A DNA stretch of 32,059 nt from a virus. Positions 13,319-21,552 of the stretch are shown here, in pieces; position 1 is the stretch's first letter; each line of letters starts with the position of its first letter. Made by a program: the position numbers and the translations under genes. The stretch spans positions 1-32,059 of IMG/VR virus record IMGVR_UViG_3300048919_000147; one strand, 5' to 3'. The notes beneath the pieces were generated by a model that was not told where the DNA came from, searched no databases, and saw nothing but the letters and a program-made list of their open reading frames with translations.

Positions 13319-13723
13319 TTAGGGCCTCCTTTGCGGTGCTTTAGCTATAAACTGTACTGACAGCCCTGAGTATCTGTCAACCCGTGTGTTCCCCTCCATA
13401 ATGGGGTTGTTATTATCATCGCCTGACGTAACATAAGCTAAAAATTCAATGGTTTCTTGCCCAAATGGGAATGTCACTGTATGAAACGGTGTGGGTGCAG
13501 TTATAATATCATAGAAAGTGTCATAATCTTCCCTATGGTTCGGGTCAGGTTCCACGTTCAGTGTGTAGTTGTAGAAAGTTCCAATTACGTCACGGTACAT
13601 TTCATAATTTTGTAATCTTCCACTGTGCTCCGAATCCGTCACTGCAAAGCTTCTTTTTAGTCCGGTTACCCACAAACGGAGGTCGACTCCGTCTATGGTA
13701 AAAACTCCGTTACCGTTATCCAC
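13319..13723 (-). CDS. Small distal-tail-type protein after tape measure (134 aa)
   Basis: Start choice: a GTG at 13723 has GGAGG eight bases upstream, whereas the ATG at 13738 lies before that site and overlaps the tape-measure gene without a ribosome site of its own. GTG is preferred, giving a four-base gap. The protein (MDNGNGVFTIDGVDLRLWVT, FYNYTLNVEPDPNHREDYD, TPFHTVTFPFGQETIEFLAY, YSGLSVQFIAKAPQRRP) is beta-rich. It resembles the small tail proteins encoded right after the tape measure in many Firmicute siphophages (DUF6711-like); it is too short for a full Dit. It probably caps or connects the tail end. Confidence 0.7.
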   Translation of the reverse strand: MDNGNGVFTIDGVDLRLWVTGLKRSFAVTDSEHSGRLQNYEMYRDVIGTFYNYTLNVEPDPNHREDYDTFYDIITAPTPFHTVTFPFGQETIEFLAYVTSGDDNNNPIMEGNTRVDRYSGLSVQFIAKAPQRRP

Positions 13724-13727
13724 GTTA

Positions 13728-16700
13728 TCAACCTCCATTCGTTACCATTCTTACGCCTACACGGTCGTTTTCTTTGTTATTGTACTTGTAGACTAACTGC
13801 CCGAACTTAGTGCCGTCTATTACAAGATCAGCCTGCACGGTACCACCGCCGAGTCCACCAGCTTCTCCAATAGCTTCAAGGACTGCCTGCTTAATTGTTC
13901 CAAGTGGAGAAACGACTTCATAATCCTTGTTGTTATCTCCTAACATAGCCAGGAAGTTACCAGCCTTTGGAGGCACAACGGTTCCGGTTGCGAGGTGTGG
14001 GATATTACTGGAATAGGCAGCATAGGGACTCGAAGCCGCAAATGACCTACTTCCTCCACTAGATACGCCGCTTGTTGTTGCTCTGGATCCTGCATTAATT
14101 GCTATCAACGCTGCGCCGATAGCTGCGGCTATTGCTGCTGCTCTAATTGCTGCACCTGCTGGTCCTGTGGCCGCTCCAAGTGCTACCGCAAGCATGGAAG
14201 CCGCTGATGCTGCCGCAAGCAATCCACTTATAACTTTTTCTGTTGGTGTCATTGCACCCCAATTCTTATAAATCTCATAGGCTGCCGCCACTAAAGCCGC
14301 TATAGCCGCGACATTTGCAATGAATCCTAACTTTGTCATATTTAATCTTGATGTTAATTGCAACAAGACTCCAGCTAGACCACCTTCGGAAAGTATGGCT
14401 ATCATCTTGCTTACATTACTTACAAATTCTGCAATTTTCCATGCGGCAAAAAAAGCCAATACAAGCTCAGTCATATATCTGACTTTTTCTTGGTTATTGT
14501 TAATCCAGTCCGATACTAGCTTAAGCGTTCCGGCAATCCCTTTGATGGCGGCGATTATAACGGATCCAGTCCATTCGCCAAATGGCTGCAAGAAATCCTC
14601 CCAAAGCCATATAGCCAAGGGCTTCAAAGCGTCGAGTACAGAATTAAGTGTGGAAAACCCGGCAGATATAAGCTCCAGTACCGCAGGAATTGCTTGTTCA
14701 ATAGCCCACTTTGAAATTGGGAGTAACATGTTATCTAAGAGCCATAATAAAATGTCTCCGACTTTTTGCACGATAGGAACAAGGCTCACGAGTAATCCAT
14801 CGAACGCCCTTAACAGTGGTCCGAAGTCCAGCGATGCCGCCCAGTTCTTTATAGACTCTGATGCCTCTCTGAAAAATCCAGTTACCACAAGCACTAAATC
14901 ACCCAAGTGCCGCATGATGTTTGTTCCCACGTCTGCCTCGGTCCAGGCTTTATCAAACTGATCCGCCAAGTTTGATACTGTCAGAGCAAAGTTTGAAAAT
15001 GTAATAAGCAGATCATTAGTGATTGCTTTGCCGTATCCTTCATCTTTCCAAACCTTCATGAACGATGCTCCCACATCTGATGCAAGCTTTTTAAGACTGC
15101 CGAACATGGTTTGCACTGCTGCAATCGTAGACGGTCCGTATTGTGCCCACGACTCCTTTATTGGTTGAAACAGGTCTGACAGGGTTTTCTTGACGTTATC
15201 TGCCAACGTTTTAGCCTCTGTGCTGACTTGCTCCGTTTTAAACATCTGGTCAGGCGTAGGTCCCTTATATTTTTCTGCATCTGGTTTCTGAGCCTGAATC
15301 AAAGTATCGAATGCAAATGTGGCTTTTTTTGCTTCCTTAGCTGCATCTTTAGCAGCCTTTTTCGAATCTTTTAGGCTGGCAGCATAGTCCTCTTGTACCT
15401 GGACGGCTTTTACATATGTATCCTTTCCCATTAGAGCCGCCATGGTTTGCGATATCCAGTTGTTTAACTCAGCCATTTTCGTAATTAACTTATTTAAAGC
15501 TGGAGTTACTAATGTAAGGATAGGGCTGAATGCAACGGCAAAGCTGTTTTTCAACATAGTAAGCGATGACATTAACAAAGAAAGAGTCTTGTTTGTATCC
15601 TTGGAGTACCTTGCAAGGTTTTCCATACCCTCTTTGACCGAGGTTGTTATTCCATTTATGGCTTGGAAAACAAAGGAAAACATGATGGAGGTGCCAAGCA
15701 TTTTTAAAACGCTCATGCCCCTACCTGCGTTTTTTGCTGATTTCCCAGTTTTGTCCATTGACTTATTCATCTTATCAGCCGACTTTTTGACTTTTTTCTG
15801 TCCGTCGTCAGCACCTAATAATGATTTTTTGTATTCTTTCTCTGCCTGTGTAACCCTTTGCAGTTCGGTGTAAACGCGGTCATATTCTGGGCTTCCAAGC
15901 GTGATTCCTTGCTTACTAAGTTCAGCTAATTTTGCTTTCAACTGTTGGATTTGGTATTCAAATGACTGTCTGTCGATATCCACGGGAATCTCTACTGGTG
16001 TAGTTAAATCTTTCTTATAACCTTTTAATTGCGATTGAGCTTTATTGAGAGCTACATAAGTACTGTCATACAATTCGTCACCAAATGTTTTACCTGCATA
16101 AGATAACTGATCCAGTTTCTTTTTTAGTGCATTGACTTGCCCCTCTAAAGACGATCTGTTTATCTTTGGGGCTTCTGCTGGGCTTGTTAGTTCTTTTTTA
16201 TAATCCGCAAGGGCCTGCTTAACTTTAGCTAATCTAAGATAAGTTTCGTCGTATTGTTCGTCACCTAAATACAATCCCTGTGACTCCATATCTTTGATCT
16301 GTTTGGTAAGTGAGTTGATTTCTCTTTTGAACTCGTTTGTAGATTCTTCCGCTTTTCCTATTCCGACATCGTACTCATCTACGAACTTTTGAGCTTGTTT
16401 GCTCATGTCTTCGAACTCGCCACGTGGGTGACTCTCTCTTTGCCATTCGCTTGAAGTGTTGTTCTGTTCTCCGCGATCCACGGTGATTTTGTTCATTTGC
16501 TCTTCAAGACTCTTTACATCTGCTTCCGCTTCCTTTGCAGACTTTCCGATATCGTCAAACTGTTTGGCTACCGTGTTAGCCTGCGATGTGCCTTTAAAAG
16601 CATTGGTAAGCCCGGCAGTCATATCTTTAACTGCTGCAGTCAGTTCTTTCAAAGCTTCTTTTAGCGTTCCTATATCATCAATGGCACCGTCTTTCTTGAT

Positions 16701-16739
16701 TTCCGTATTAATCAAGATTGTTCCATCGGCCTGGGCCAT
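13728..16739 (-). CDS. Tape measure protein (1003 aa)
   Basis: This sets tail length and takes part in DNA ejection. The ATG follows AAGGAGGGGTATA. Residues 20-340 are predicted coiled coil rich in Lys, Glu and Ala. Within them three tandem units of about 60 residues (137-196, 197-257, 258-308) share a pattern of LxxLxxxG...G.E.YD..Y..L..AQ..YKK.L. Hydrophobic helices follow at 345-362 (MLGTSIMFSFVFQA) and around 390-410, and a long mixed region with more hydrophobic segments (for example VLAFFAAWKIAEFVS). Residues 830-900 are Ala-rich and hydrophobic, and the end is a small globular domain (FLAMLGDNNKDYEVVSPLG). At the usual 0.15 nm per residue the tail would be about 150 nm; that is inference. 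Confidence 0.93.
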   Translation of the reverse strand: MAQADGTILINTEIKKDGAIDDIGTLKEALKELTAAVKDMTAGLTNAFKGTSQANTVAKQFDDIGKSAKEAEADVKSLEEQMNKITVDRGEQNNTSSEWQRESHPRGEFEDMSKQAQKFVDEYDVGIGKAEESTNEFKREINSLTKQIKDMESQGLYLGDEQYDETYLRLAKVKQALADYKKELTSPAEAPKINRSSLEGQVNALKKKLDQLSYAGKTFGDELYDSTYVALNKAQSQLKGYKKDLTTPVEIPVDIDRQSFEYQIQQLKAKLAELSKQGITLGSPEYDRVYTELQRVTQAEKEYKKSLLGADDGQKKVKKSADKMNKSMDKTGKSAKNAGRGMSVLKMLGTSIMFSFVFQAINGITTSVKEGMENLARYSKDTNKTLSLLMSSLTMLKNSFAVAFSPILTLVTPALNKLITKMAELNNWISQTMAALMGKDTYVKAVQVQEDYAASLKDSKKAAKDAAKEAKKATFAFDTLIQAQKPDAEKYKGPTPDQMFKTEQVSTEAKTLADNVKKTLSDLFQPIKESWAQYGPSTIAAVQTMFGSLKKLASDVGASFMKVWKDEGYGKAITNDLLITFSNFALTVSNLADQFDKAWTEADVGTNIMRHLGDLVLVVTGFFREASESIKNWAASLDFGPLLRAFDGLLVSLVPIVQKVGDILLWLLDNMLLPISKWAIEQAIPAVLELISAGFSTLNSVLDALKPLAIWLWEDFLQPFGEWTGSVIIAAIKGIAGTLKLVSDWINNNQEKVRYMTELVLAFFAAWKIAEFVSNVSKMIAILSEGGLAGVLLQLTSRLNMTKLGFIANVAAIAALVAAAYEIYKNWGAMTPTEKVISGLLAAASAASMLAVALGAATGPAGAAIRAAAIAAAIGAALIAINAGSRATTSGVSSGGSRSFAASSPYAAYSSNIPHLATGTVVPPKAGNFLAMLGDNNKDYEVVSPLGTIKQAVLEAIGEAGGLGGGTVQADLVIDGTKFGQLVYKYNNKENDRVGVRMVTNGG

Positions 16740-16799
16740 TATACCCCTCCTTTCTGCGGCTCTGGTTCTGGCTCCAAGGCTCTGACTCTGGCTCTGATA

Positions 16800-17357
16800 T
16801 TATCCGAATAGTTTTTGGATTGCTTCCACTTCTTCTTGCTTGCGTCCTCGGTCAAGTTCGCATAATTCCCGGTTTTCTCTGCCAAAATCAAGCTCCCACT
16901 GTTCCATCTTTTTGCCTTTGGCCTTTTTCTGCCTGTAATTAAGGATGGAGGAGTATAAGCCCTCGCCGCCAATCTGCATATAGGCACCAAAAAAGGTCCA
17001 CCAGTGCATATACTTAACACTGCGGACCTCTTTGCCTATGTACTTGTTAACCTCTGGAATAATTATAGGGGAATCTTTTACCCAGTCCATTGTACGTGGC
17101 TGTGGTTTGTTGTTCGCAGGAATTCCGGTATCTATAAACCAGCAAGCTTTTTTGATTGCTTCCTCCATGTGTTCCAACGGAATCGATTCATAATCAATAT
17201 ACAATATCTCAACCAGCACCTGCGTTTTGTCAGCCCCATCAAGTTCCGGGTCACTATATGAGGCCAGTATATCAAGTATGACCCTGTAATCAGTGCGGAT
17301 ATTGTATGACCGTCCTCCCACCTCTAATTTCTTAGGCAGGCTGTAGAAGTCTGTCAT
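16800..17357 (-). CDS. Gp15-family tail assembly chaperone (185 aa)
   Basis: This is the second chaperone gene between tail tube and tape measure, the place of gpGT in lambda-like tails. The protein (MTDFYSLPKKLEVGGRSYNI, TDYRVILDILASYSDPELDG, YMHWWTFFGAYMQIGGEGLY, YRQKKAKGKKMEQWELDFGR) matches the Bacteriophage Gp15 family. Its ATG overlaps the stop of the first chaperone as ATGA. The zero frame stops at 16800-16802, 60 bases before the tape measure. The +1 frame stays open through a GAGCCA-rich repeat (RARVRALEPEPEPQKGGV) and stops at TAATG on the tape-measure start, so a C-terminally extended form is possible. Confidence 0.85.
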   Translation of the reverse strand: MTDFYSLPKKLEVGGRSYNIRTDYRVILDILASYSDPELDGADKTQVLVEILYIDYESIPLEHMEEAIKKACWFIDTGIPANNKPQPRTMDWVKDSPIIIPEVNKYIGKEVRSVKYMHWWTFFGAYMQIGGEGLYSSILNYRQKKAKGKKMEQWELDFGRENRELCELDRGRKQEEVEAIQKLFG

Positions 17358-17809
17358 TTGTGATATTTCTGTGTGTACTTGCTGGCCCGGTTTTCTGCTC
17401 TCTGTAAACGTGTACCCGTTTCCTTTTCAATCACGGCCCGGATAGCGTCAATGATGTTCGCTACATAAAACTCACCATTCGCCAAGATAGCAAATGGTCC
17501 AGTGGTGGTAAAGAATTTGCCGGACACATTTGCATTGAACATAAAATCAACTGCTTTTTTCATCTTCTCTTCGGCTTCAATGATCTTATCCTTGTCGCTA
17601 CCATCTTTGCTTTCAAGCTGCACTTGCAACTCTTCAAACATCTTAGCCGCTTGTTCATATCTTCCGACCAAACCAACATCAGAAGGCGTAAATGTGAACG
17701 TATCAAGGGTTTCGCCCCTCTGGTTCTTGATGTTATATACCCGGCTACCGTCGTTGATGGTAATATCATTGCTGTTCTGTTGATTTTTACCTGCTAATTT
17801 ATTGCTCAT
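17354..17809 (-). CDS. Tail assembly chaperone, first gene (151 aa)
   Basis: The ATG at 17809 lies just downstream of the tail-tube stop at 17822, with AGGAGATAAATC as ribosome site. The acidic, helical protein (MSNKLAGKNQQNSNDITIND, DTFTFTPSDVGLVGRYEQAA, EAEEKMKKAVDFMFNANVSG, NIIDAIRAVIEKETG) has the size and place of a gpG-type chaperone that coats the tape measure during tail assembly. It ends in an ATGA overlap with the Gp15-family gene. Confidence 0.82.
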   Translation of the reverse strand: MSNKLAGKNQQNSNDITINDGSRVYNIKNQRGETLDTFTFTPSDVGLVGRYEQAAKMFEELQVQLESKDGSDKDKIIEAEEKMKKAVDFMFNANVSGKFFTTTGPFAILANGEFYVANIIDAIRAVIEKETGTRLQRAENRASKYTQKYHK

Positions 17810-17821
17810 GATTTATCTCCT

Positions 17822-18337
17822 TTATCCCTCTGTTGGCATTGCTCCTGCCGTGAAGACTGGAGCACCAGCTGCCGCAGATGTGGCAGTAACATATCCCTTT
17901 TTACGGTTCCCGTTATTGTTAATGGTATATGAAATATTAACGCCTCCGTCAGGTCCGCCATACTCCTGGGGGTCAATCATTACCTCTTCAATAAAGGCAA
18001 GATGGTTGACTGCTTCTGTGTCTTCCGCGATTACTTCAAGCATTAGTGTCTTACAAGCATCACCTTTTTTTCTCTCCAGAGTGATATCTCTCAGTTTTGG
18101 ATAGATGGCATCGGAAGGGTTTGCGTAATATGGGTTTACTCCCATAGATGGTGCGTATCCGTTGTGAGTGACGCGAGACTCACCCCACACATTTTTAATT
18201 GTCGAAATATCCGAGTTCATACTTACAGTCAAGTCTTCGTTATCTACACCAATCTTAAACCATGCGGCAGTAGTTGGTGACGTACCAAACGTGGAATCAA
18301 GGTAATGTGCTAATGCGGCTCTTTCTAATCTTGCCAT
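17822..18337 (-). CDS. Major tail (tube) protein (171 aa)
   Basis: It forms the tail tube by stacking of hexameric rings. The ATG follows GAGAGGAGTAAAATAA. The N-terminus (MARLERAALAHYLDSTFGTS) is followed by a beta-rich body (AAWFKIGVDNEDLTVSMNSD, ITLERKKGDACKTLMLEVIA, NISYTINNNGNRKKGYVTA). A short Ala/Pro-rich end (GAPVFTAGAMPTEG) follows. The position before the chaperones and after the minor capsid block is diagnostic for A118-like phages. No tail-sheath gene accompanies it, so the tail is non-contractile. Confidence 0.83.
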   Translation of the reverse strand: MARLERAALAHYLDSTFGTSPTTAAWFKIGVDNEDLTVSMNSDISTIKNVWGESRVTHNGYAPSMGVNPYYANPSDAIYPKLRDITLERKKGDACKTLMLEVIAEDTEAVNHLAFIEEVMIDPQEYGGPDGGVNISYTINNNGNRKKGYVTATSAAAGAPVFTAGAMPTEG

Positions 18338-18351
18338 TTATTTTACTCCTC

Positions 18352-18852
18352 TCAACGATCAAATTCGTTTTCATACTCTACAGTTACAGGCAGCACCCAG
18401 TCCTGGACGCTGTCTTTATTTGGTTCCAAGCCATAGGAGTTATTACGGGTAATCTTTTTGATGACCCGCCCCTCTGACAACTTGGGGTAAGCGGTTAATT
18501 TATGGGGTGTCCCGTCAATGGTGACGGGTTCTTTGCATAGCCATTTTCCAATGCCGTCCAGAAACGTCTGAGCGGTCATTTTGACCTGTTCACTAGTCAC
18601 CCCGGCCTGATATATTATATAGAACGGATAGCGGCATTTCTGGCGAACGCGAGCTGTTACAGATACAGTTTCGCCGTATACTAACGCGCCATCGTCAGCG
18701 GAAAAGGCTATTCCGCCCTCTCCGGTTAAACCTTCAAATGATACATACTCTCCATCAAGACCAGGGTATTGATTGAGTAGGCTTTGCATTGCCTCGGTCA
18801 ATACGTCATACCCGGTAACATCATTTCCTATTGGTTGCGGTTGGTCAGCCAT
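18352..18852 (-). CDS. Minor capsid / tail terminator-type protein (Minor_capsid_3-like, 166 aa)
   Basis: The ATG at 18852 follows AGGAGGTGGAAAGA; earlier in-frame Met codons are not supported. It begins MADQPQPIGNDVTGYDVLTE, continues MQSLLNQYPGLDGEYVSFEG and TARVRQKCRYPFYIIYQAGV, and ends VLPVTVEYENEFDR. This fits the third minor capsid protein of A118-type phages, which acts at the head-tail or tail-terminator joint. It overlaps the upstream Minor_capsid_2-like gene by eight bases. Confidence 0.8.
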   Translation of the reverse strand: MADQPQPIGNDVTGYDVLTEAMQSLLNQYPGLDGEYVSFEGLTGEGGIAFSADDGALVYGETVSVTARVRQKCRYPFYIIYQAGVTSEQVKMTAQTFLDGIGKWLCKEPVTIDGTPHKLTAYPKLSEGRVIKKITRNNSYGLEPNKDSVQDWVLPVTVEYENEFDR

Positions 18853-19330
18853 TCTTTCCACCTCCTGCATTCTTTTTAGCATTCTTCACCCAGGCTTTAC
18901 CGTCTCTGACCTTAGCAGCATCAAACCAGTGTGCTTGCGCTTCCGGGTGAGCGGTTTTGCTATACACCAAATCTTCTTTAGCTTTTGTCTTGCCGCCATA
19001 CTGGCTAACAAGAACTTTCTGCTCTCCGAGTCTGGCCCATGTGCTTCCGGTAACTTCGCTAACCATGGTTTTTCCTTCATAAAGGAAGCGTCCAGCCGGA
19101 CCATAGGCAGCATATACTTGACCTGATCCCTGTATAGCTGCGCTGGCACCTCTGGTTACGTTTATAAAGCTTCCTTGTTGCATGGGCATAAAAGGTATCA
19201 TACTTGTCATTACATCGCCGTCTAGCCCGTACTGGGCCTTCTGGTATTGCTTGTCGAACCGGGATAGATTAAGATTGATTTTTATATCGCCCTCAACCAT
19301 TGACCATTTCGGGAAGTGTTGTATTGCCAT
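18845..19330 (-). CDS. Minor capsid protein (Minor_capsid_2-like, 161 aa)
   Basis: The ATG at 19330 follows GGAGGGAAGTAAC, while the earlier Met at 19351 would use up this site. The protein starts MAIQHFPKWSMVEGDIKINL. It has the family's cysteine-free mid-region (MIPFMPMQQGSFINVTRGAS, YAAYGPAGRFLYEGKTMVS) and a C-terminus HPEAQAHWFDAAKVRDGKAW followed by a basic Lys/Gly tail. In A118-like phages this gene follows the connector and precedes the third minor capsid protein, as here. It is probably a head-tail connector component. Confidence 0.85.
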   Translation of the reverse strand: MAIQHFPKWSMVEGDIKINLNLSRFDKQYQKAQYGLDGDVMTSMIPFMPMQQGSFINVTRGASAAIQGSGQVYAAYGPAGRFLYEGKTMVSEVTGSTWARLGEQKVLVSQYGGKTKAKEDLVYSKTAHPEAQAHWFDAAKVRDGKAWVKNAKKNAGGGKNG

Positions 19331-19331
19331 G

Positions 19332-19778
19332 TTACTTCCCTCCGATCTCAAAGTGAGGGATTAATTTATACGGACCACCTACTGTTGTAATCAGGTAAAC
19401 ATCATCACGGGTCTTGTTTATGTAATTATAAAAGTCCGGCTTATATATTGGGTCAGCATCATTCACTGGTGTTTCAGGATATTCGCCTCGCGTGAAGAAG
19501 TCGCCGCTTGCAAAGGTGATGGTGTTCGCATGAACCCCGGTCGCTTGTGCTGTCCATTCTTTGGGCCGCTTATACTTCTTGCCTTTGATTGCAATATCCC
19601 CGTCAACCACCGCATACTTGATATGCAACTTGGCTGTGTCTGCGCTCTCCAGTCCGGTCTTAGTAACATTCGCGCCCTTATCAACATTCAGGTCAACATT
19701 GTTTAATACGGTGGGATACCATGTAATGACCTGACCTTGCTGGAGCTTGTTAAATATGGTTACTGTTTCGGAATACAT
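19332..19778 (-). CDS. Minor capsid protein (Minor_capsid_1-like, 148 aa)
   Basis: The ATG follows GAAAGGAGAGATACC. The sequence (MYSETVTIFNKLQQGQVITW, YPTVLNNVDLNVDKGANVTK, AVVDGDIAIKGKKYKRPKEW, FYNYINKTRDDVYLITTVGG) is beta-rich. It matches the first of three consecutive minor capsid genes in A118-type head-tail connector modules. It probably forms the stopper or adaptor ring. It ends one base before the next gene. Confidence 0.8.
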   Translation of the reverse strand: MYSETVTIFNKLQQGQVITWYPTVLNNVDLNVDKGANVTKTGLESADTAKLHIKYAVVDGDIAIKGKKYKRPKEWTAQATGVHANTITFASGDFFTRGEYPETPVNDADPIYKPDFYNYINKTRDDVYLITTVGGPYKLIPHFEIGGK

Positions 19779-19826
19779 GGTATCTCTCCTTTCGCTATTT
19801 TACCCATAGCTGGAAGATAGACTGGA

Positions 19827-19910
19827 TCACCGCCTCTCTTTGCCACGTTTTCCCTTTTTGTCAGCACCTTTGTGTGTTTCTTTTCGTGATTCCTTATGGC
19901 TTTTATCCAT
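19827..19910 (-). CDS. Highly charged microprotein (27 aa)
   Basis: The ATG at 19910 overlaps the TAA of the upstream 38-aa gene as TAATG, and GAGGTG lies eight bases upstream. The product begins MDKSHKESRKETHKGADKKG and ends KRGKERR; more than half of it is Lys, Arg, His or Glu. It may bind nucleic acid, or may simply be a coincidental frame. Possible but unproven. Confidence 0.4.
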   Translation of the reverse strand: MDKSHKESRKETHKGADKKGKRGKERR

Positions 19911-20026
19911 TATCTTTGCACCTCTTTCCCGCAAATAGCGCAGCGCTGATTATATGCTTTGGTGATAGTGCTGTAGTGTTTGTGGTATCTATGCCTACAT
20001 AAGTGTTGCTTAATCCATTTAATCAT
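19910..20026 (-). CDS. Small Cys/His-rich protein (38 aa)
   Basis: The ATG at 20026 follows GAGGGGGACTTAAC, a strong ribosome site, and lies 15 bases after the connector gene's end. The protein (MIKWIKQHLCRHRYHKHYST, then AYNQRCAICGKEVQR) has the pattern C-x-H-x3-H ... C-x2-C, which can bind one zinc. Short proteins of this kind are common in Firmicute prophages and are often missed. Function unknown. Confidence 0.6.
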   Translation of the reverse strand: MIKWIKQHLCRHRYHKHYSTITKAYNQRCAICGKEVQR

Positions 20027-20040
20027 GTTAAGTCCCCCTC

Positions 20041-20508
20041 TTAGATTCCTGCATATAGCAATAACACGCCATCATCGTTTGTTACGCCCGTAAGGTATTC
20101 TCTTGCTGTATCATAGCAAAGCCTGTTCTGTGCCTGTATATCGCCTACTGCGCTGAGTACAGCACTTTTGATAGAAGATGTGGCACTGTATGAAATCTTT
20201 TCACTGCCGGAAGACTTCTCTGTAACTATCTTTCCAACAAGATTGCCTGATTCGTCAGTGCTAAATCCTCCGGCCTGTGCTGTCTTTTCTGCCTGCTCAA
20301 TTTCATTCAGCTTATCAGCCACGGCGCACACGGCTTTCTGCACCTTTGTAGCTGACCGTGTATCAGTCGGGAGGCCGGACACCAGACGATCAAATGTCAT
20401 GGTGTCCAGTTTGTCACAGGCTCGTGATTCCAGGCGGTTGAAATCCTCTTGTGCTATGGCTGTGCCGTAATATGTTTCCTTGTAAAAGTCATATGTGGTG
20501 TACGCCAT
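20041..20508 (-). CDS. Head-tail connector / adaptor protein (155 aa)
   Basis: The ATG follows AAGGAGAAACAGCC, just downstream of the major capsid gene. The helical protein begins MAYTTYDFYKETYYGTAIAQ, continues EDFNRLESRACDKLDTMTFD and AVCAVADKLNEIEQAEKTAQ, and ends YDTAREYLTGVTNDDGVLLL. It has the size and pattern of the small adaptor that docks on the portal (gp6/gp15-type). It is the first gene of the connector block in A118-like phages. Confidence 0.8.
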   Translation of the reverse strand: MAYTTYDFYKETYYGTAIAQEDFNRLESRACDKLDTMTFDRLVSGLPTDTRSATKVQKAVCAVADKLNEIEQAEKTAQAGGFSTDESGNLVGKIVTEKSSGSEKISYSATSSIKSAVLSAVGDIQAQNRLCYDTAREYLTGVTNDDGVLLLYAGI

Positions 20509-20520
20509 GGCTGTTTCTCC

Positions 20521-21537
20521 TTATCCGTTAGATTTAATCATACCGATACGGACATTCTTCTCTTTAAATTTAAGAGTCCAGTTAGCCTTGTTTGCCAGCT
20601 CCGCATTTGTAGGTGACTCTCCCACAATGCTATCTGCTTTAATTGAGAATCCATTGGGGTGAATTACTCTACCCTGTTTCGTGTAGAACTTCTCAACTCC
20701 TGCGGAATCCTCTGGGTCATAATCAGTATAGTACTGTCTCTCATAGTTTGTTTTTTGACAGGTGAGGAACGCGCCCTGACCAATGATGTACGATTTGTAA
20801 ACCGGGTTTGCTCCAGACGTATCAATCGTAAAACGATCCGTTACAAGAGGAATAAGTCCGCCAATAGTTGGCAACTCTACATTTCTTTCAATAGCATTAG
20901 TAATAGTATATTTGTTATAGTCCACCAATCCCATTGCTTTGTACTTAGCGAAAATATAAGAGTTGATAATATAAAGTCCGAAACCGTCTGACATATCACC
21001 TAATGCTTTTTGCTGTGCGTAAATAAGCGTTGTTGCGTCAATGTTATTTGCTGCTCCTGGAGTGCCTGTTGCCGCGCTTAAATCTGTAATATGGTTTGCC
21101 ATTCCAGTAACACCCAAAGCTGCGTCAGTAATGTTCATTAGCGCACGTGTCCATGTTTGATTGTAATAACTTGTTACAGAATTACCAATGTGTGTTAATG
21201 GAGCAGCTCCAGTTAATTCTTTTGTAAAATCTTTGGCTTTCCATGATTTCATTCTCTGAATCATCATAGCAGTCTGCTTCCCACCGTTAACCTCAGAAGG
21301 TGTATTGTCAGTCATACCATCGTTGTTTAATGCTACGTCATCATTTTCATCAACCGGGATATAATATGGGATTGTACCCACATTACCTTTTTCGCCGATC
21401 AAACTCATAATGGTGGGATCTTCTACCATTATGCCAGAAGCGATAATCTTATCGTTCCATGTAGGCTGTTCATTCATGTAACCAGAGAATACCTCTGGAT
21501 CAAAGTCAAATCCGCCAAACTGTCCTGTTCTTGCCAT
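20521..21537 (-). CDS. Major capsid protein (338 aa)
   Basis: It directly follows the scaffold gene and is the most conserved-looking head gene. It begins MARTGQFGGFDFDPEVFSGY and contains PTWNDKIIASGIMVEDPTIM, KSWKAKDFTKELTGAAPLTH, LIYAQQKALGDMSDGFGLYI and FTIDTSGANPVYKSYIIGQG. It ends with KFKEKNVRIGMIKSNG. The N-terminal phenylalanine/aspartate-rich arm and the central helix resemble A118-type coat proteins with an HK97-like fold. The ATG is preceded by GGAGAAATATAAAC. No prohead protease is seen, as usual with separate-scaffold phages. Confidence 0.87.
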   Translation of the reverse strand: MARTGQFGGFDFDPEVFSGYMNEQPTWNDKIIASGIMVEDPTIMSLIGEKGNVGTIPYYIPVDENDDVALNNDGMTDNTPSEVNGGKQTAMMIQRMKSWKAKDFTKELTGAAPLTHIGNSVTSYYNQTWTRALMNITDAALGVTGMANHITDLSAATGTPGAANNIDATTLIYAQQKALGDMSDGFGLYIINSYIFAKYKAMGLVDYNKYTITNAIERNVELPTIGGLIPLVTDRFTIDTSGANPVYKSYIIGQGAFLTCQKTNYERQYYTDYDPEDSAGVEKFYTKQGRVIHPNGFSIKADSIVGESPTNAELANKANWTLKFKEKNVRIGMIKSNG

Positions 21538-21552
21538 GTTTATATTTCTCCT

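Noticed and set aside
14320-14961. Long plus-strand frame opposite the tape measure gene (213 codons)
   Set aside because: It is an antisense shadow of a well-supported 1003-codon gene, with no ribosome site and no recognisable domain.
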